Positions 22,022-30,737 of a DNA stretch of 64,000 bases are shown here, piece after piece. Position 1 is the stretch's first letter. Every line of letters begins with the position of its first letter. The DNA comes from Streptomyces sp. 1331.2. GTDB lineage: Bacteria > Actinomycetota > Actinomycetes > Streptomycetales > Streptomycetaceae. The position numbers and the translations under genes were made by a program. The stretch is taken from the NCBI RefSeq assembly GCF_900199205.1, contig NZ_OBMJ01000001.1:2046001-2110000 (forward strand). Direction: 5' to 3'. The notes beneath the pieces were generated by a model, which was given only the letters and a program-made list of their open reading frames with translations, had not been told where the DNA came from and did no database searches.

Positions 22022-23895
22022 TGCTCTGCTCCTTCTAAGGAGGTCGGAAGGGTCGTCGGACCGGTGGTGCGGTCGGCGGTGGTGGTGCTCGTGTCGTTCT
22101 CGGGTACGGCGGCCTCGCTTACGGCCCGTGCGGCCCGTGCGGCCCGTGCCGCGGCGGCCCGGCCGGAGTCGGTGCCCTGCTGCAGCGCCTGCCAGTGGGC
22201 GGCGGCCCGCTCGGGGGTCCGGTCGGGGGCGGCGGTGACGGTGGCGGTGGCGGCGGCGGCGTTGGCGGCGGCGTTGGCGGGAGACTCCGTCTGCCCGGCG
22301 GCGAGCGGGCGGCGCCGGCGGCGGGTGGGCAGGCCGGTTCCGTCGTCCGCCGGCGAATCCGGGGCTTCCGAGGCAGCCGCGGCAACCGGGGCTTCCGGGA
22401 CAGCCGGGGCAACCGGAGCCGCCGGGACGTCGGAACCGTCCGTGCCCGGCGCGGGCACCACGTGGATGGCCGGTGCCGGGTGCGGGCCGGGCTGGTTGTG
22501 CCGGTCGGCGAGCCGCGGGCCGTCCTGCCCGTCGGCGTCGCGCATCGGCGGGACGGCGGCGACGGTGGGCGCAGGGGCGGGGCCGGAGCCGGCCCGCAGC
22601 GGCAGCGGGGTGAGCACCGACAGCGGCTGCTCGTCGTCCACGACGGTCACCAGGGCGGCCGGGATGCGCAGGATGGTCCGCATCCCGCCGTACGGCGAGG
22701 GCTCGATGTGGCAGGAGAAGCCGTACTGGCGGGCGAGCTTGCCGACCACCGCGAAGCCGGTCTTGGGCGGGTTGCCGAGTTCGGTGAGCAGGACGTCCGG
22801 TGGCCCGGCCAGCAGCCGGCGGGCGCGGCGCAGCTGGTCCTCCTCCATGCCGATGCCGCTGTCGTCGATGATCACCAGTGCTCCGCGTCCGCCCTGCTGG
22901 ACGGTGACCGGGACGTCCGTCTCCGGGTGCGAGTAGGCGGTGGCGTTGGCGAGGAGTTCGGCGATGGTGACGGCGATCGGCTCGGCGGCCCGGGCGACCA
23001 CCGCGAGCCGGTGCTCGCGCAGGTGGTTGGCGACCTTGATCCGGGCGTAGCCGGGCACCCGCGAGAGCGCGCCGACGACCACCTCGGCGAGCGGGGAGTC
23101 GGTGCGGGCCAGGCCCGGCCAGGCCTCGCAGAGCACGGCGACGGTCTGGATCCGGCGCAGCGCGACCTCGTTGCGGAAGTCGACCTCCAGCAGCCGGGGA
23201 TCGTCGTTGTCGTGCTGGAGCTGCTGGACCAGGCTCTGGATCTGGTAGAGCAGGGTCTGGATCCGGGAGGTGGCGCCGCGCATGGCGGCGCGGGCGGCGG
23301 CGTCCACCCGCTCGCGCTCGTCGGCGAGGGCGGCGGTGGTGGCGTCCAGGACGGACTGCAGCGCCCGGACGGCCTCCGGGCCGACGGCCTGCGGGTCCAG
23401 CGGGCCGACCAGCGGCGCGTTGGCGTGGGTGAGCCGGACGGCGGTGGCGGCGACCCGCTCGCGGGCGAGGTGGTCGACCTCGGCGAGCAGCGCGGCGGCG
23501 TGCTCCTCGGCGGCGGCGAGGCGGCGGTCGGCCTCCTCGGCGCGGGCGGTCGCTGCGGCGCCCTGCCGGGTGGCCTCCCGGGCGGCGTCCTGGGCGGTGC
23601 GGACGGCGTCCTCGGCCTGCCGGGCCGTGTCCTCGGCGGCGCGGGCGCGCTGCTCGGCCGCCTCCGCCCGCTCCTCGGTGCCCAGGCGGCGGGCCTCGGC
23701 CTCGGCGGCGGATTCGCGCAGCAGCCCCTCCAGGGAGGTCAGCCGGTGCTCGGCCACCACGGTGCGGTGCTCGGCCTCGCCGGCGGCCCGCTCGGCGGCC
23801 GTCGCCCGGGCGAGGGCCACGGCCCGGGCGCGGGCGAGCACGGCCGTGGCCACCGCGGCGACCAGCGCCAGGACGATCAGCGCGATCTGCGTCAT
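22018..23895 (-). CDS. cvnA: conservon sensor histidine-kinase-like protein CvnA
   Basis: A 625-residue membrane-bound sensor-like protein and first gene of the operon. An N-terminal membrane segment (residues 4-21) is followed by a long Ala/Glu/Arg coiled coil to about 130. A dimerisation-like stretch comes next, then a GHKL ATPase domain with N box ELLANATAYSHPETDV, G1 IIDDSGIGM and GFAVVGKLARQYGF. The last ~200 residues are Pro/Ala-rich and probably disordered. No clear phospho-accepting H box is visible, as expected for CvnA. Confidence 0.93.
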   Translation of the reverse strand: MTQIALIVLALVAAVATAVLARARAVALARATAAERAAGEAEHRTVVAEHRLTSLEGLLRESAAEAEARRLGTEERAEAAEQRARAAEDTARQAEDAVRTAQDAAREATRQGAAATARAEEADRRLAAAEEHAAALLAEVDHLARERVAATAVRLTHANAPLVGPLDPQAVGPEAVRALQSVLDATTAALADERERVDAAARAAMRGATSRIQTLLYQIQSLVQQLQHDNDDPRLLEVDFRNEVALRRIQTVAVLCEAWPGLARTDSPLAEVVVGALSRVPGYARIKVANHLREHRLAVVARAAEPIAVTIAELLANATAYSHPETDVPVTVQQGGRGALVIIDDSGIGMEEDQLRRARRLLAGPPDVLLTELGNPPKTGFAVVGKLARQYGFSCHIEPSPYGGMRTILRIPAALVTVVDDEQPLSVLTPLPLRAGSGPAPAPTVAAVPPMRDADGQDGPRLADRHNQPGPHPAPAIHVVPAPGTDGSDVPAAPVAPAVPEAPVAAAASEAPDSPADDGTGLPTRRRRRPLAAGQTESPANAAANAAAATATVTAAPDRTPERAAAHWQALQQGTDSGRAAAARAARAARAVSEAAVPENDTSTTTADRTTGPTTLPTSLEGAEQ

Positions 23896-23957
23896 CGAAG
23901 TCCTCGGGAGTGCTTGCGGGTGGGGTCGCGGGCGGCCGGGCGGGTCCCGGTCGGGGG

Positions 23958-24071
23958 TCAGCCCCGTACGGGATCGGCCCTGGGTGGGGATCAGCCCCGT
24001 TCGGGGTCGGCCCCCGGGCGGGGGTCGGTCCCGTACGAGTACCGGCCCCGGGCGGGCGGGGTCAGCCCCGG
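23958..24071. repeat. imperfect ~33-bp tandem repeat
   Basis: TCAGCCCCGT-like units recur at 23958, 23991, 24025 and 24062 (periods 33, 34 and 37) with GGGATCGGCCC-like spacers. The last unit covers the C-terminal codons and TGA stop of the MBL gene, so the repeat lies at its 3' end and at the cvnA promoter side. Confidence 0.7.
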
Positions 24072-25072
24072 TCGGTGCGCGGGCGCGGGATCCGGGCGCC
24101 GTCGCCGGCCAGCTCCCGGGCGACCAGGGCGACCTGCCCCATCGCGTCCAGGGCGCCGGGCGCCGCCGTGCCGTCCAGGTGCCGGTACTCGGCCGCGACG
24201 GTGAGCACCAGCCGCTCGGGCAGGCCGAGTTCGGGGTGGCGCTGCTCCGCGATCACCCGCCGGGCGGCGTCCAGCGCGGGTATCCCGGCGGTGTGCAGGG
24301 CGTGGGCGCGCTCGCGGACGTAGGCGAGGTAGCCGATGTGCTCGCGGACGCCGTCGCGGTCGAGCACCGGGCCGTGGCCGGGGACGAAGATCTCGGCGCC
24401 GGTGGCCAGGGCCTGCTCGCAGGCGCCGATGATGTTCTCCAGCGGGCCGGCCCAGTGCGAGGGGTGGTCACCGGGCTGTTCGGGCGTCGAGGAGAAGATC
24501 ACGTCGCCGGTGAACACCGCGCGCTGGTGCGGGAGGTGGACGATCAGGTCACCGCCGGTGTGGGCGGCGGGCAGGCTGGTGATCTGCACGGGGTAGCGCC
24601 CGACCCGCAGTTCCAGCTCGCCGGTGAAGACGGTGTCCGGGTGCACCGGCTCGGTGGCCGACCAGTCGAACTGCCCGAAGTGCTCCTTGAGGTAGCCGCC
24701 GAGAGGGGAGTCCGGGTCGCTGTTGGCGACCAGCGCGTGCTGCTGCTGCGGGGTGGGCTCCCAGTGGATGTGCTCCAGCGCCTCCCGGGTGGCGATCACC
24801 TCGGCGCCCGGCAGCACCCCGGCGCCCCACAGGTGGTCGCCGTTGGCGTGGGTGACGACCACCCGGTCGATCTCGACCCCGGTCGGCAGCAGCCGGCGGC
24901 TCGCGGCGAGGAACTCCTCGGCCATCGAGGGGTCGTACGGGGTGTCGATCCAGAGCGCGGTCGCCTCGGAGGCCAGCAGCCCGCAGTTGGCCAGGCCCCA
25001 GCCCCGCTTCGGGGGGAGCCATACGTACAGGTCCTCGGCAATCGCGCTCACGTTCGCGCGGCTGATCGTCAT
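24062..25072 (-). CDS. MBL-fold metallo-hydrolase with altered metal motif
   Basis: A 336-residue MBL-fold protein. The motif is THANGDHLWG, which keeps the first His, Asp and second His of HxHxDH but has Asn in the middle position (THANGDH). Other ligands follow as SLPAAHTGGD, FTGDVIFSS and FVPGHGPV, so the fold is intact. ATG 25072 is taken as start because the next upstream residues (MIGLDHAERIRTAREG) read like non-coding sequence. The C-terminal third is a helical extension. Substrate unknown; the gene stands alone, upstream of cvnA on the same strand with a repeat between. Confidence 0.85.
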   Translation of the reverse strand: MTISRANVSAIAEDLYVWLPPKRGWGLANCGLLASEATALWIDTPYDPSMAEEFLAASRRLLPTGVEIDRVVVTHANGDHLWGAGVLPGAEVIATREALEHIHWEPTPQQQHALVANSDPDSPLGGYLKEHFGQFDWSATEPVHPDTVFTGELELRVGRYPVQITSLPAAHTGGDLIVHLPHQRAVFTGDVIFSSTPEQPGDHPSHWAGPLENIIGACEQALATGAEIFVPGHGPVLDRDGVREHIGYLAYVRERAHALHTAGIPALDAARRVIAEQRHPELGLPERLVLTVAAEYRHLDGTAAPGALDAMGQVALVARELAGDGARIPRPRTDRG

Positions 25073-25318
25073 GGGCGCGATTATGCCCATGTTGGGCCAA
25101 GAGTGGGGCAAAACCTGCACGGCCGACCGGAGTTCGTGCCCCGGTCCCTCCCGGGCTGTCCGGATTCGCTCCGCATGGTCGAGACCAATCATCTCACTGC
25201 TCGGGACAGCTCGTGGACACTTCGCCCCGGCATCCTGACGGCACGTCGGATCGTGACGATCCCCACCCGGCCGTCAGGACGGCGGCACCCGGCGCTACTC
25301 GGTTACTCCGCTACCTCG

Positions 25319-26251
25319 CTACGCCAGACGCTTGATGCCCTTGCGCTCCCCGGCGCAGCGCTCGTACCCCAGCCAGGCGTTGATCGCCAGCATGGGCGCA
25401 TTGGTCTCGTCGTTCGAGGTGTACGCGCGCCGGTAACCCGCCGCGGCCGCCAGGCGCAGCGACTCCAGCTTGGCCAGCTTGCTCAGGCCGCGTCCGCGGA
25501 ACTCCCGACGGCAGGCGGTGAAGGCGGACCAGTAGCCGTCCACCCCGTCCGTCGTCGCCATGCTGAACGCGGCCGGCACGCCGTCCACCACGGCGACGAC
25601 GGTCAGCGCCTTGTCGAGGTCCGGCCGGGCCCAGTCGGACCGCAGCCACTCCTCGTAGTCCAGGGCGTCCATCGCCACCTCGCCGGGCTCGTCCCGGATG
25701 GCGTCCACCTCGACCAGGAACAGCGGGCGCGGGTCGTCCGCCCAGTCGGCGGCCGGGCGCAGCTCGACGCCGGCCGGCCGTACGGGCGCCTGCGGCAGCG
25801 GCAGCGCGAGGTCCCGTCCGCCGAACTGCGCGGCGCGCCCGATCCGGTAGCCCCGGGCGGCGCCGAAGGCCAGCGCGGCGGGCTCGTCGTCCAGCCAGGA
25901 GTGCAGCTCCGTCACCCCGTGCTCGGCGAGGTGGCGTTCGGCCGCGGCCAGCAGCGCGGTGGCCGCGCCGCGCCGGCGGAACTCGGGCAGCACGCTGCCG
26001 TTGGCGTGGCCGAGCCCGGTGGTCGTCGTCCCGCAGCGCACCCCGCAGCGCACCGAGCCGACCACCCGGCCGTCCAGTTCGGCCACGAAGGTACGGTAGT
26101 GCTCCTCGGGGCTCGGCCGGCCGTTCAGCCAGAGCTGGGCCTCGACGGTCGTCACCAGGTGTTCGCGCCCGGCCCGGTGGGCCGCAACGACGGCCTCGGC
26201 GTCCTCGGGGCGGAAGTCACGGATCGTCAAAGAAGAATCAGAAGAAGTCAT
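25319..26251 (-). CDS. GNAT acetyltransferase with two tandem domains
   Basis: A 310-residue protein with two GNAT folds. The N-terminal one has SVLPEFRRRGAATALLAAAERH and the C-terminal one has ACRREFRGRGLSKLAKLESLRLAAAAGY with NDETNAPMLAINAWLGY. The RRRG and RGRG elements bind acetyl-CoA pyrophosphate. Two tandem GNAT domains occur in mycothiol synthase MshD and in many actinobacterial enzymes of unknown substrate; I cannot tell which this is. The ATG at 26251 is divergent from the MNIO gene. The frame continues upstream only as antisense of the MNIO gene. Confidence 0.85.
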   Translation of the reverse strand: MTSSDSSLTIRDFRPEDAEAVVAAHRAGREHLVTTVEAQLWLNGRPSPEEHYRTFVAELDGRVVGSVRCGVRCGTTTTGLGHANGSVLPEFRRRGAATALLAAAERHLAEHGVTELHSWLDDEPAALAFGAARGYRIGRAAQFGGRDLALPLPQAPVRPAGVELRPAADWADDPRPLFLVEVDAIRDEPGEVAMDALDYEEWLRSDWARPDLDKALTVVAVVDGVPAAFSMATTDGVDGYWSAFTACRREFRGRGLSKLAKLESLRLAAAAGYRRAYTSNDETNAPMLAINAWLGYERCAGERKGIKRLA

Positions 26252-26317
26252 GGATTCCCACGCTAGCCGTGTCCGCCCGTCGGCGCCTTCGAATTTCCCG
26301 CCGACAGGGTGCTTCAC

Positions 26318-26352
26318 CTGCGGGAATGCCCGCAGATCGGGACCAAAGTCCC
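26318..26352. promoter_or_regulatory. dyads in the GNAT/MNIO divergent region
   Basis: CTGCGGG-AATG-CCCGCAG (26318-26335) and GGGAC-CAAA-GTCCC (26339-26352) are two short perfect inverted repeats in a row in the 267-base region between the GNAT and MNIO genes. They could be operator sites for either gene. Confidence 0.45.
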
Positions 26353-26518
26353 TCACCCCCACCGCGGCAAGCTCAAATAATGCTCTGAGAAGACCGGGCG
26401 GGGCTTGGCAGCCACCCCAGCCGGGGACATCCTCAGCAACACGGCCGCGCGGTCCTGGCGACGACGCCCGCACCGCCCGACGGCCCTTCCCACCTGGCCC
26501 TCCGAAGGGGGCGCACCG

Positions 26519-27373
26519 ATGACTTCCCCTGCTCTGGACCTGTCCGTCCGGGCCGCCGGCGGCCCCGCCCGCCTGGGCGTCGGCCTCGGCTGGCGCAGCG
26601 AGATCGACACCGTGGTCGAACGCCAACCCGGCCTGGACTGGGTCGAGGTGGTCGCCGAGAACATCTGCGCCGACCACCTGCCCGACTCCCTGACCGCACT
26701 GCGCGGACGCGGCGTCACCGTCGTCCCGCACGGCGTCGGCCTCGGCCTCGGCGGCGCCGACCTGCCCGACCCCGGCCGCCTCGGCCGGCTCGCCGACACC
26801 GCGCTGGCGCTCGGCTCCCCGCTGGTCACCGAGCACCTGGCCTTCGTCCGGGCCGGCGGCCTGGAGGCCGGGCACCTGCTGCCCGTCCCCCGCACCCGCG
26901 ACTCGCTGCGGGTGATCGCCGAGAACGTCCGGATCGCCCAGGACCAGCTCCCGGTGCCGCTCGCCCTGGAGAACATCGCCGCCCAACTCGCCTGGCCGGA
27001 CGACGAGTTCACCGAGGGCCAGTTCCTCGCCGAGCTGGTCGACCGGACCGGCGTCCGGCTGCTGATCGACGTCGCCAACCTGCACACCAACCGGGTCAAC
27101 CTCGGCGTCGACCCGGCCGCCGAACTCGACCGCCTGCCACTGGAAGCGCTCGCCTACGTGCACGTCGCCGGCGGCACCCTGGTCGACGGCGTCTGGCACG
27201 ACACGCACGCCCACCCCGTCACCGCACCGGTGCTGGAGGTGCTGGCCGAGCTGTGCGCACGGGTCGCACCGCCCGGCGTCCTGCTGGAGCGGGACGCGAA
27301 CTTCCCGCCGCCCAGCGAGCTGGCCGGTGAACTGGACGCCATCCGCCGGGTGCTGGAGGGGAGCACCCGGTGA
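26519..27373 (+). CDS. MNIO (DUF692) family multinuclear iron oxygenase
   Basis: A 284-residue DUF692 TIM-barrel protein. The metal residues of the family are all visible: His71 (VPHGVG), His106 (TEHLAF), Glu151-Asn152 (LENIAA), Asp184 and His189 (IDVANLHTN), His215 (YVHVAG), Asp228/His230/His232 (DTHAHP) and Glu257-Arg-Asp259. MNIOs are multinuclear iron oxygenases; characterised ones such as MbnB modify cysteines in RiPP precursors. ATG 26519 follows GAAGGGGG. The next gene overlaps its stop, and a Cys-rich membrane protein follows, so it is the candidate catalyst of a Cys-modifying system. Activity and substrate here are inference. Confidence 0.92.
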   Translation: MTSPALDLSVRAAGGPARLGVGLGWRSEIDTVVERQPGLDWVEVVAENICADHLPDSLTALRGRGVTVVPHGVGLGLGGADLPDPGRLGRLADTALALGSPLVTEHLAFVRAGGLEAGHLLPVPRTRDSLRVIAENVRIAQDQLPVPLALENIAAQLAWPDDEFTEGQFLAELVDRTGVRLLIDVANLHTNRVNLGVDPAAELDRLPLEALAYVHVAGGTLVDGVWHDTHAHPVTAPVLEVLAELCARVAPPGVLLERDANFPPPSELAGELDAIRRVLEGSTR

Positions 27374-27795
27374 TGACGGACCCGGAAAGCACGTCCGCGA
27401 CCGAAGCCGCCCGGGCCCGCCTGGCCCGGCGGCAGGAGGAGCTGCTGGCCGCCCTGGTGGCCGGCGGGCCCGTCCCGCCCGGCTTCGACCCGGCCCGGGT
27501 CCGTGCCCAGTCCACCGGCCTCGCCGCCAAACGGCGCGACACCACCGCGAAGGTGGCCCCGGACCTGCCCCGCCTGCTCGGCGCGCAGTACGGGCCGCTC
27601 TTCCTCGACTACGCCCGCACCCACCCGCAGACCGGCGGCTACCGCGCCGACGCCCGGTCCTTCGCCGCGTGGGCGCTCACCGACGGCGGCCCGCCGGCCG
27701 CCGACCACCGCCGGGCCCTGGACCAGTGGCTCCACCCGGCACCCGTACGGCCGCCCGGCCCGCTCGCCCGCCTGCGCCGGGCCCTGCGCGGCTAG
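27373..27795 (+). CDS. partner protein of the MNIO (SCO6045-like C-terminal domain)
   Basis: A 140-residue soluble protein, Arg/Ala-rich at the start, with LPRLLGAQYGPLFLDYARTHPQT in the middle. It matches, by recall, the small protein commonly found next to DUF692 genes in Streptomyces (SCO6045-like domain), analogous in place to the MbnC/DUF2063 partners of other MNIOs. The start is ATG 27373, overlapping the MNIO TGA (a GTG one codon earlier is also possible). It is therefore translationally coupled. Its role as substrate-binding partner is inference by analogy. Confidence 0.78.
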   Translation: MTDPESTSATEAARARLARRQEELLAALVAGGPVPPGFDPARVRAQSTGLAAKRRDTTAKVAPDLPRLLGAQYGPLFLDYARTHPQTGGYRADARSFAAWALTDGGPPAADHRRALDQWLHPAPVRPPGPLARLRRALRG

Positions 27796-27897
27796 CGACG
27801 GCTCGACGGCTCGACGGCTCGACGGCCGTACCGTCTCACCGCCCGCCGGGCCCCGCCCGGCCGGCGACCCATCGTCATCACCTCGGGGGAACCGCCC

Positions 27898-29001
27898 ATG
27901 TGGCACAACAGCTTCTTCTTCATCCCGGCCGTCCTGCTGGCGGCCGCCGCCCTCTACGCCGCGCAGAGCCGCCAGCGGATCGGCCACGTCCGGTACGCCA
28001 AGGGCCTGCCCGGCCGCGGCCTGCCGCTGCTCGACGCCGCCTTCCTGGCCGGCGGGCCGAGCCGGGTGGTCGACACCGCCCTGGTCCGGATGCACCTGGG
28101 CGAGAAGGCCGTGATCAGCCGCTCCGGCCTGGTCACACTCACCGGCGGCAAGCCGTACGACGCGGTCGAGCAGGCGATCCACGAGGCCGTCGGCCCCGGC
28201 GGGAGCCGCGAACTCGCCCCGCTGCGCCGCATGGTGATGCGCTCCGCCGCCGTCCAGGAGATCGGCGACCGGCTCGCCGACCGCGGCCTGCTGCGCCGCC
28301 CCGAGCGGCTGCAGCGGGCCCGGAATGCCCGCCGACTGCTCTGGCTCGCACTGCTCGTGGTCGTGGCCTTCACCGTCGCCGCCGTACTGCTCGACGACGG
28401 CGCCTACGGCCACGACCGGCCCAACCTCGGGATCCCGCTCTTCCTGCTGGTCGGCGGCGTCTTCGCACTGCTCGCCACCCGGCCCGTCAAGGGCCGGATC
28501 ACCCCGGCCGGCCGGCGTCAGCTGGCCCTGATGGACGGCTCGCCGTGGACGCCGCACTCCGGCGTGTCGCCCCAGCTGGCCGGCGGCGCACTGCTGGGCG
28601 CGCTCGCCCTCGGCGGGCTGGCCGCCGCCGGACTGGACAACCCGGAGCTGGAGGCCACGATGCTGGCCGCGGAGGCCGAGGAGGAGGCGGTGCGGCAGGC
28701 CGCCGGCGCCTCCTCGTTCCTCTCCTCGTCCTCGTCGTCGTCCTCGTCCTCCGGCTCGTCCTCGACCTCCAGCTGCGCGACCTCGACCTGCTCCTCCTCG
28801 CCCGCCTCCTGGTGCGGCTCCTCCGACTCCGGGTCCTCCGGCTGCGGCGGGAGCAGCGGCTGCGGCTCGTCCTCCAGCAGCTGCGGCTCCTCGTCCTCCA
28901 GCTGCGGGTCGTCCTCCAGCAGCTGCGGTTCGTCCTCTTCCAGCTGCAGCTCCTCGTCCTCCAGCTGCGGCTCCAGCTGCGGGTCGAGCTGCGGCTCCTG
29001 A
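27898..29001 (+). CDS. TIGR04222-type membrane protein with Ser/Cys heptad tail
   Basis: A 367-residue protein. Residues 1-20 form a membrane segment, then the TIGR04222 core (GRGLPLLDAAFLAGGPSRVVDTALVRM), then more membrane helices (LLWLALLVVVAFTVAAVLL; LGIPLFLLVGGVFALLA). After about residue 270 the protein ends in ~95 residues of almost only Ser, Gly and Cys. This tail holds 12 cysteines, five of them in heptads CGSSSSS (or CSSSSSS), then CGSS tetrads. The tail uses varied Ser codons, so it is kept at protein level. It follows the MNIO pair on the same strand and is a good candidate MNIO substrate, a metal-binding surface, or both. Confidence 0.88.
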   Translation: MWHNSFFFIPAVLLAAAALYAAQSRQRIGHVRYAKGLPGRGLPLLDAAFLAGGPSRVVDTALVRMHLGEKAVISRSGLVTLTGGKPYDAVEQAIHEAVGPGGSRELAPLRRMVMRSAAVQEIGDRLADRGLLRRPERLQRARNARRLLWLALLVVVAFTVAAVLLDDGAYGHDRPNLGIPLFLLVGGVFALLATRPVKGRITPAGRRQLALMDGSPWTPHSGVSPQLAGGALLGALALGGLAAAGLDNPELEATMLAAEAEEEAVRQAAGASSFLSSSSSSSSSSGSSSTSSCATSTCSSSPASWCGSSDSGSSGCGGSSGCGSSSSSCGSSSSSCGSSSSSCGSSSSSCSSSSSSCGSSCGSSCGS

Positions 29002-29105
29002 CGCCCACCCCGCGAAGGGTTCACCCCCACGGCTGACGTCACAGTTCGGTATCGCGGACCGGGAAGGCGTTCCCCGCGCCATCGGGCCAGGCATACAACA
29101 AGGTC

Positions 29106-29888
29106 ATGTGGTTGCTCTTCCTGATACCGGCCTGTGTCGTGGCGGTGCTCTCCTGCCTCCGGCTGGTCCGGATGACCGCCACCGCCGACGCCCTGGCCGA
29201 CCAGGACGGGCTGCGCCCGCCCGAGGCGGTCGGCATCGGGCTGTACGAGACGGCCTACCTGGCCGGCGGCCCGGACCGGGTGGTCGAGCTGGCCCTGGTC
29301 CTGATGGCCGGCCGGGGCCGGCTGCACCTGGCACACACCGGCTGGACCACCGTGGTCGACCCCAAGGGCCGCAGCCGCCTGGAACGGGCGGTCATCACCA
29401 CCGTCGGCCCCGAGGGCCAGTGCCGCACCGACGAGTTGCGCCGGGCGATGGCCGAGCACCCCACCGTGCTGGAGATCGGCGCCCGGCTCGCCCTGGCCGG
29501 CCTGGCCACGCCGGCCCTGGTGCAGCGCAACACCGTCGTGGTGGTCCGGCAGGTCCGGCACGCGCTGCTGCTGTCGCTGCTCCTGCTGGCCGCCTCACTG
29601 GCCGTCAGCGGCTTCACCGGGGGTGACACCCTCTCCCCGCTCGCCTGGTTCTCGCTGCCGCTGGTGCTCACCTCCGGCACCCTGCTGATGGCCCGGGTCG
29701 ACGTCTACCCCTACACCCGCTGGGCCTCCCCGATCGGCCAGGAGGTACTGCGCGGGGTGCGCCCGGCCCGCCAGCGCGGCCTCGCCGACGACGAGGAGCG
29801 CGAACTGCTCACCGCCGTCGCCATGAACGGCCCCGCCGTCCTCCCCGACGCCCGCCTGCGCGCCGCCCTGCGCCCGCACCGCGGCTGA
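29106..29888 (+). CDS. TIGR04222-type membrane protein without Cys tail
   Basis: A 260-residue paralog of the preceding gene. It has a membrane segment at residues 1-18, the core GLYETAYLAGGPDRVVELALVLM, AVITTVGPEGQCRTDELRRAM and VLEIGARLALAGL, and two helices near 175-210. The match to the upstream protein is collinear over the core, but it ends with a plain Arg-rich tail and has no Ser/Cys region. It starts at ATG 29106; TACAAC lies 6 bases upstream and there is only a weak AAGG site, so it may be leaderless. The locus thus carries a tailed and an untailed version. Confidence 0.85.
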   Translation: MWLLFLIPACVVAVLSCLRLVRMTATADALADQDGLRPPEAVGIGLYETAYLAGGPDRVVELALVLMAGRGRLHLAHTGWTTVVDPKGRSRLERAVITTVGPEGQCRTDELRRAMAEHPTVLEIGARLALAGLATPALVQRNTVVVVRQVRHALLLSLLLLAASLAVSGFTGGDTLSPLAWFSLPLVLTSGTLLMARVDVYPYTRWASPIGQEVLRGVRPARQRGLADDEERELLTAVAMNGPAVLPDARLRAALRPHRG

Positions 29889-29929
29889 CCGCACCGCGGC
29901 CGAGCCGGGAGGAGCGGGCGCAGCAACGC

Positions 29930-29967
29930 CGGAGGCCGGCCCCCCGTACCCGGGGAACCGGCCTCCG
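29930..29967. terminator. hairpin terminator between TIGR04222 and chdC genes
   Basis: CGGAGGCCGG (29930-29939) pairs with CCGGCCTCCG (29958-29967), with additional C/G pairing in the loop. It lies between convergent genes. Confidence 0.75.
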
Positions 29968-29980
29968 AAGCTCGCGCGGT

Positions 29981-30029
29981 CGTTCGGACCAGGCCGTTCA
30001 GACCAGGCCGTTCAGACCAGGCCGTTCAG
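29981..30029. repeat. 14-bp triplicate repeat at the 3' end of chdC
   Basis: The unit CGTTCAGACCAGGC appears at 29981 (one mismatch), 29995 and 30009, and a partial unit follows at 30023. The last copy contains the chdC stop (30012-30014), so the repeat has copied the end of the reading frame. Confidence 0.9.
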
Positions 30030-30737
30030 CAGCTCGCCGACCGGCTTGCGGCGGCCGGTGAAGAACGGCACCTCCTCGCGGACGTGCAGCCGGGCCCGGG
30101 ACGGGCGCAGGTCGCGCATCAGGTCGACGATCCGGTGCAGCTCGTCCGCCTCGAAGGCGAGCAGCCACTCGTAGTCGCCGAGCGCGAACGAGGCCACCGT
30201 GTTGGCCCGCACGTCCGGGTAGCCGCGCGCCATCATGCCGTGCTCGGCGAGCATCGCGCGCCGCTCCTCGTCCGGCAGCAGGTACCACTCGTAGGAGCGC
30301 ACGAACGGGTAGACGCAGACGTAGTCGCGCGCGCGCTCGTCGGCGAGGAAGGCCGGGATGTGCGACTTGTTGAACTCGGCCGGGCGGTGCAGCGCCATGT
30401 TCGACCAGACCGGCTCCAGCTGACGGCCCAGGCCGGTGCGGCGGAAGCGGTTGTACGCCTCCTGCAGGTCGTCCGAGTCACCGGCGTGCCACCAGACCAG
30501 GATGTCGGCGTCCGCGCGCAGACCGGAGACGTCGTACGTGCCGCGAACGGTCACGTCCTTCTCGGCCAGCTGCTCGAACAGCGCGTCCACCTCGGCGGCC
30601 AGGCCGGCACGGTCCTCGGGCAGGGCGCCCTTGAGCTTGAACACCGACCACATGGTGTAGCGGATGACCTGGTTCAGGTCGCGTGCCTTCTTCTTCTCGG
30701 GCTGCTGCTCCGGCTGCCGCTCAACGGTCTCAGTCAT
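30012..30737 (-). CDS. chdC: coproheme decarboxylase ChdC (HemQ)
   Basis: A 241-residue member of the chlorite dismutase-like fold. ChdC decarboxylates coproheme III to heme b with peroxide in the last step of the coproporphyrin pathway of actinobacteria. Diagnostic parts are [29 protein letters not shown], and [21 protein letters not shown] with the radical-forming Tyr region. The ATG at 30737 overlaps the hemG stop (ATGA), so the genes are coupled. The very C-terminus falls in a 14-bp repeat. Confidence 0.95.
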   Translation of the reverse strand: MTETVERQPEQQPEKKKARDLNQVIRYTMWSVFKLKGALPEDRAGLAAEVDALFEQLAEKDVTVRGTYDVSGLRADADILVWWHAGDSDDLQEAYNRFRRTGLGRQLEPVWSNMALHRPAEFNKSHIPAFLADERARDYVCVYPFVRSYEWYLLPDEERRAMLAEHGMMARGYPDVRANTVASFALGDYEWLLAFEADELHRIVDLMRDLRPSRARLHVREEVPFFTGRRKPVGELLNGLV

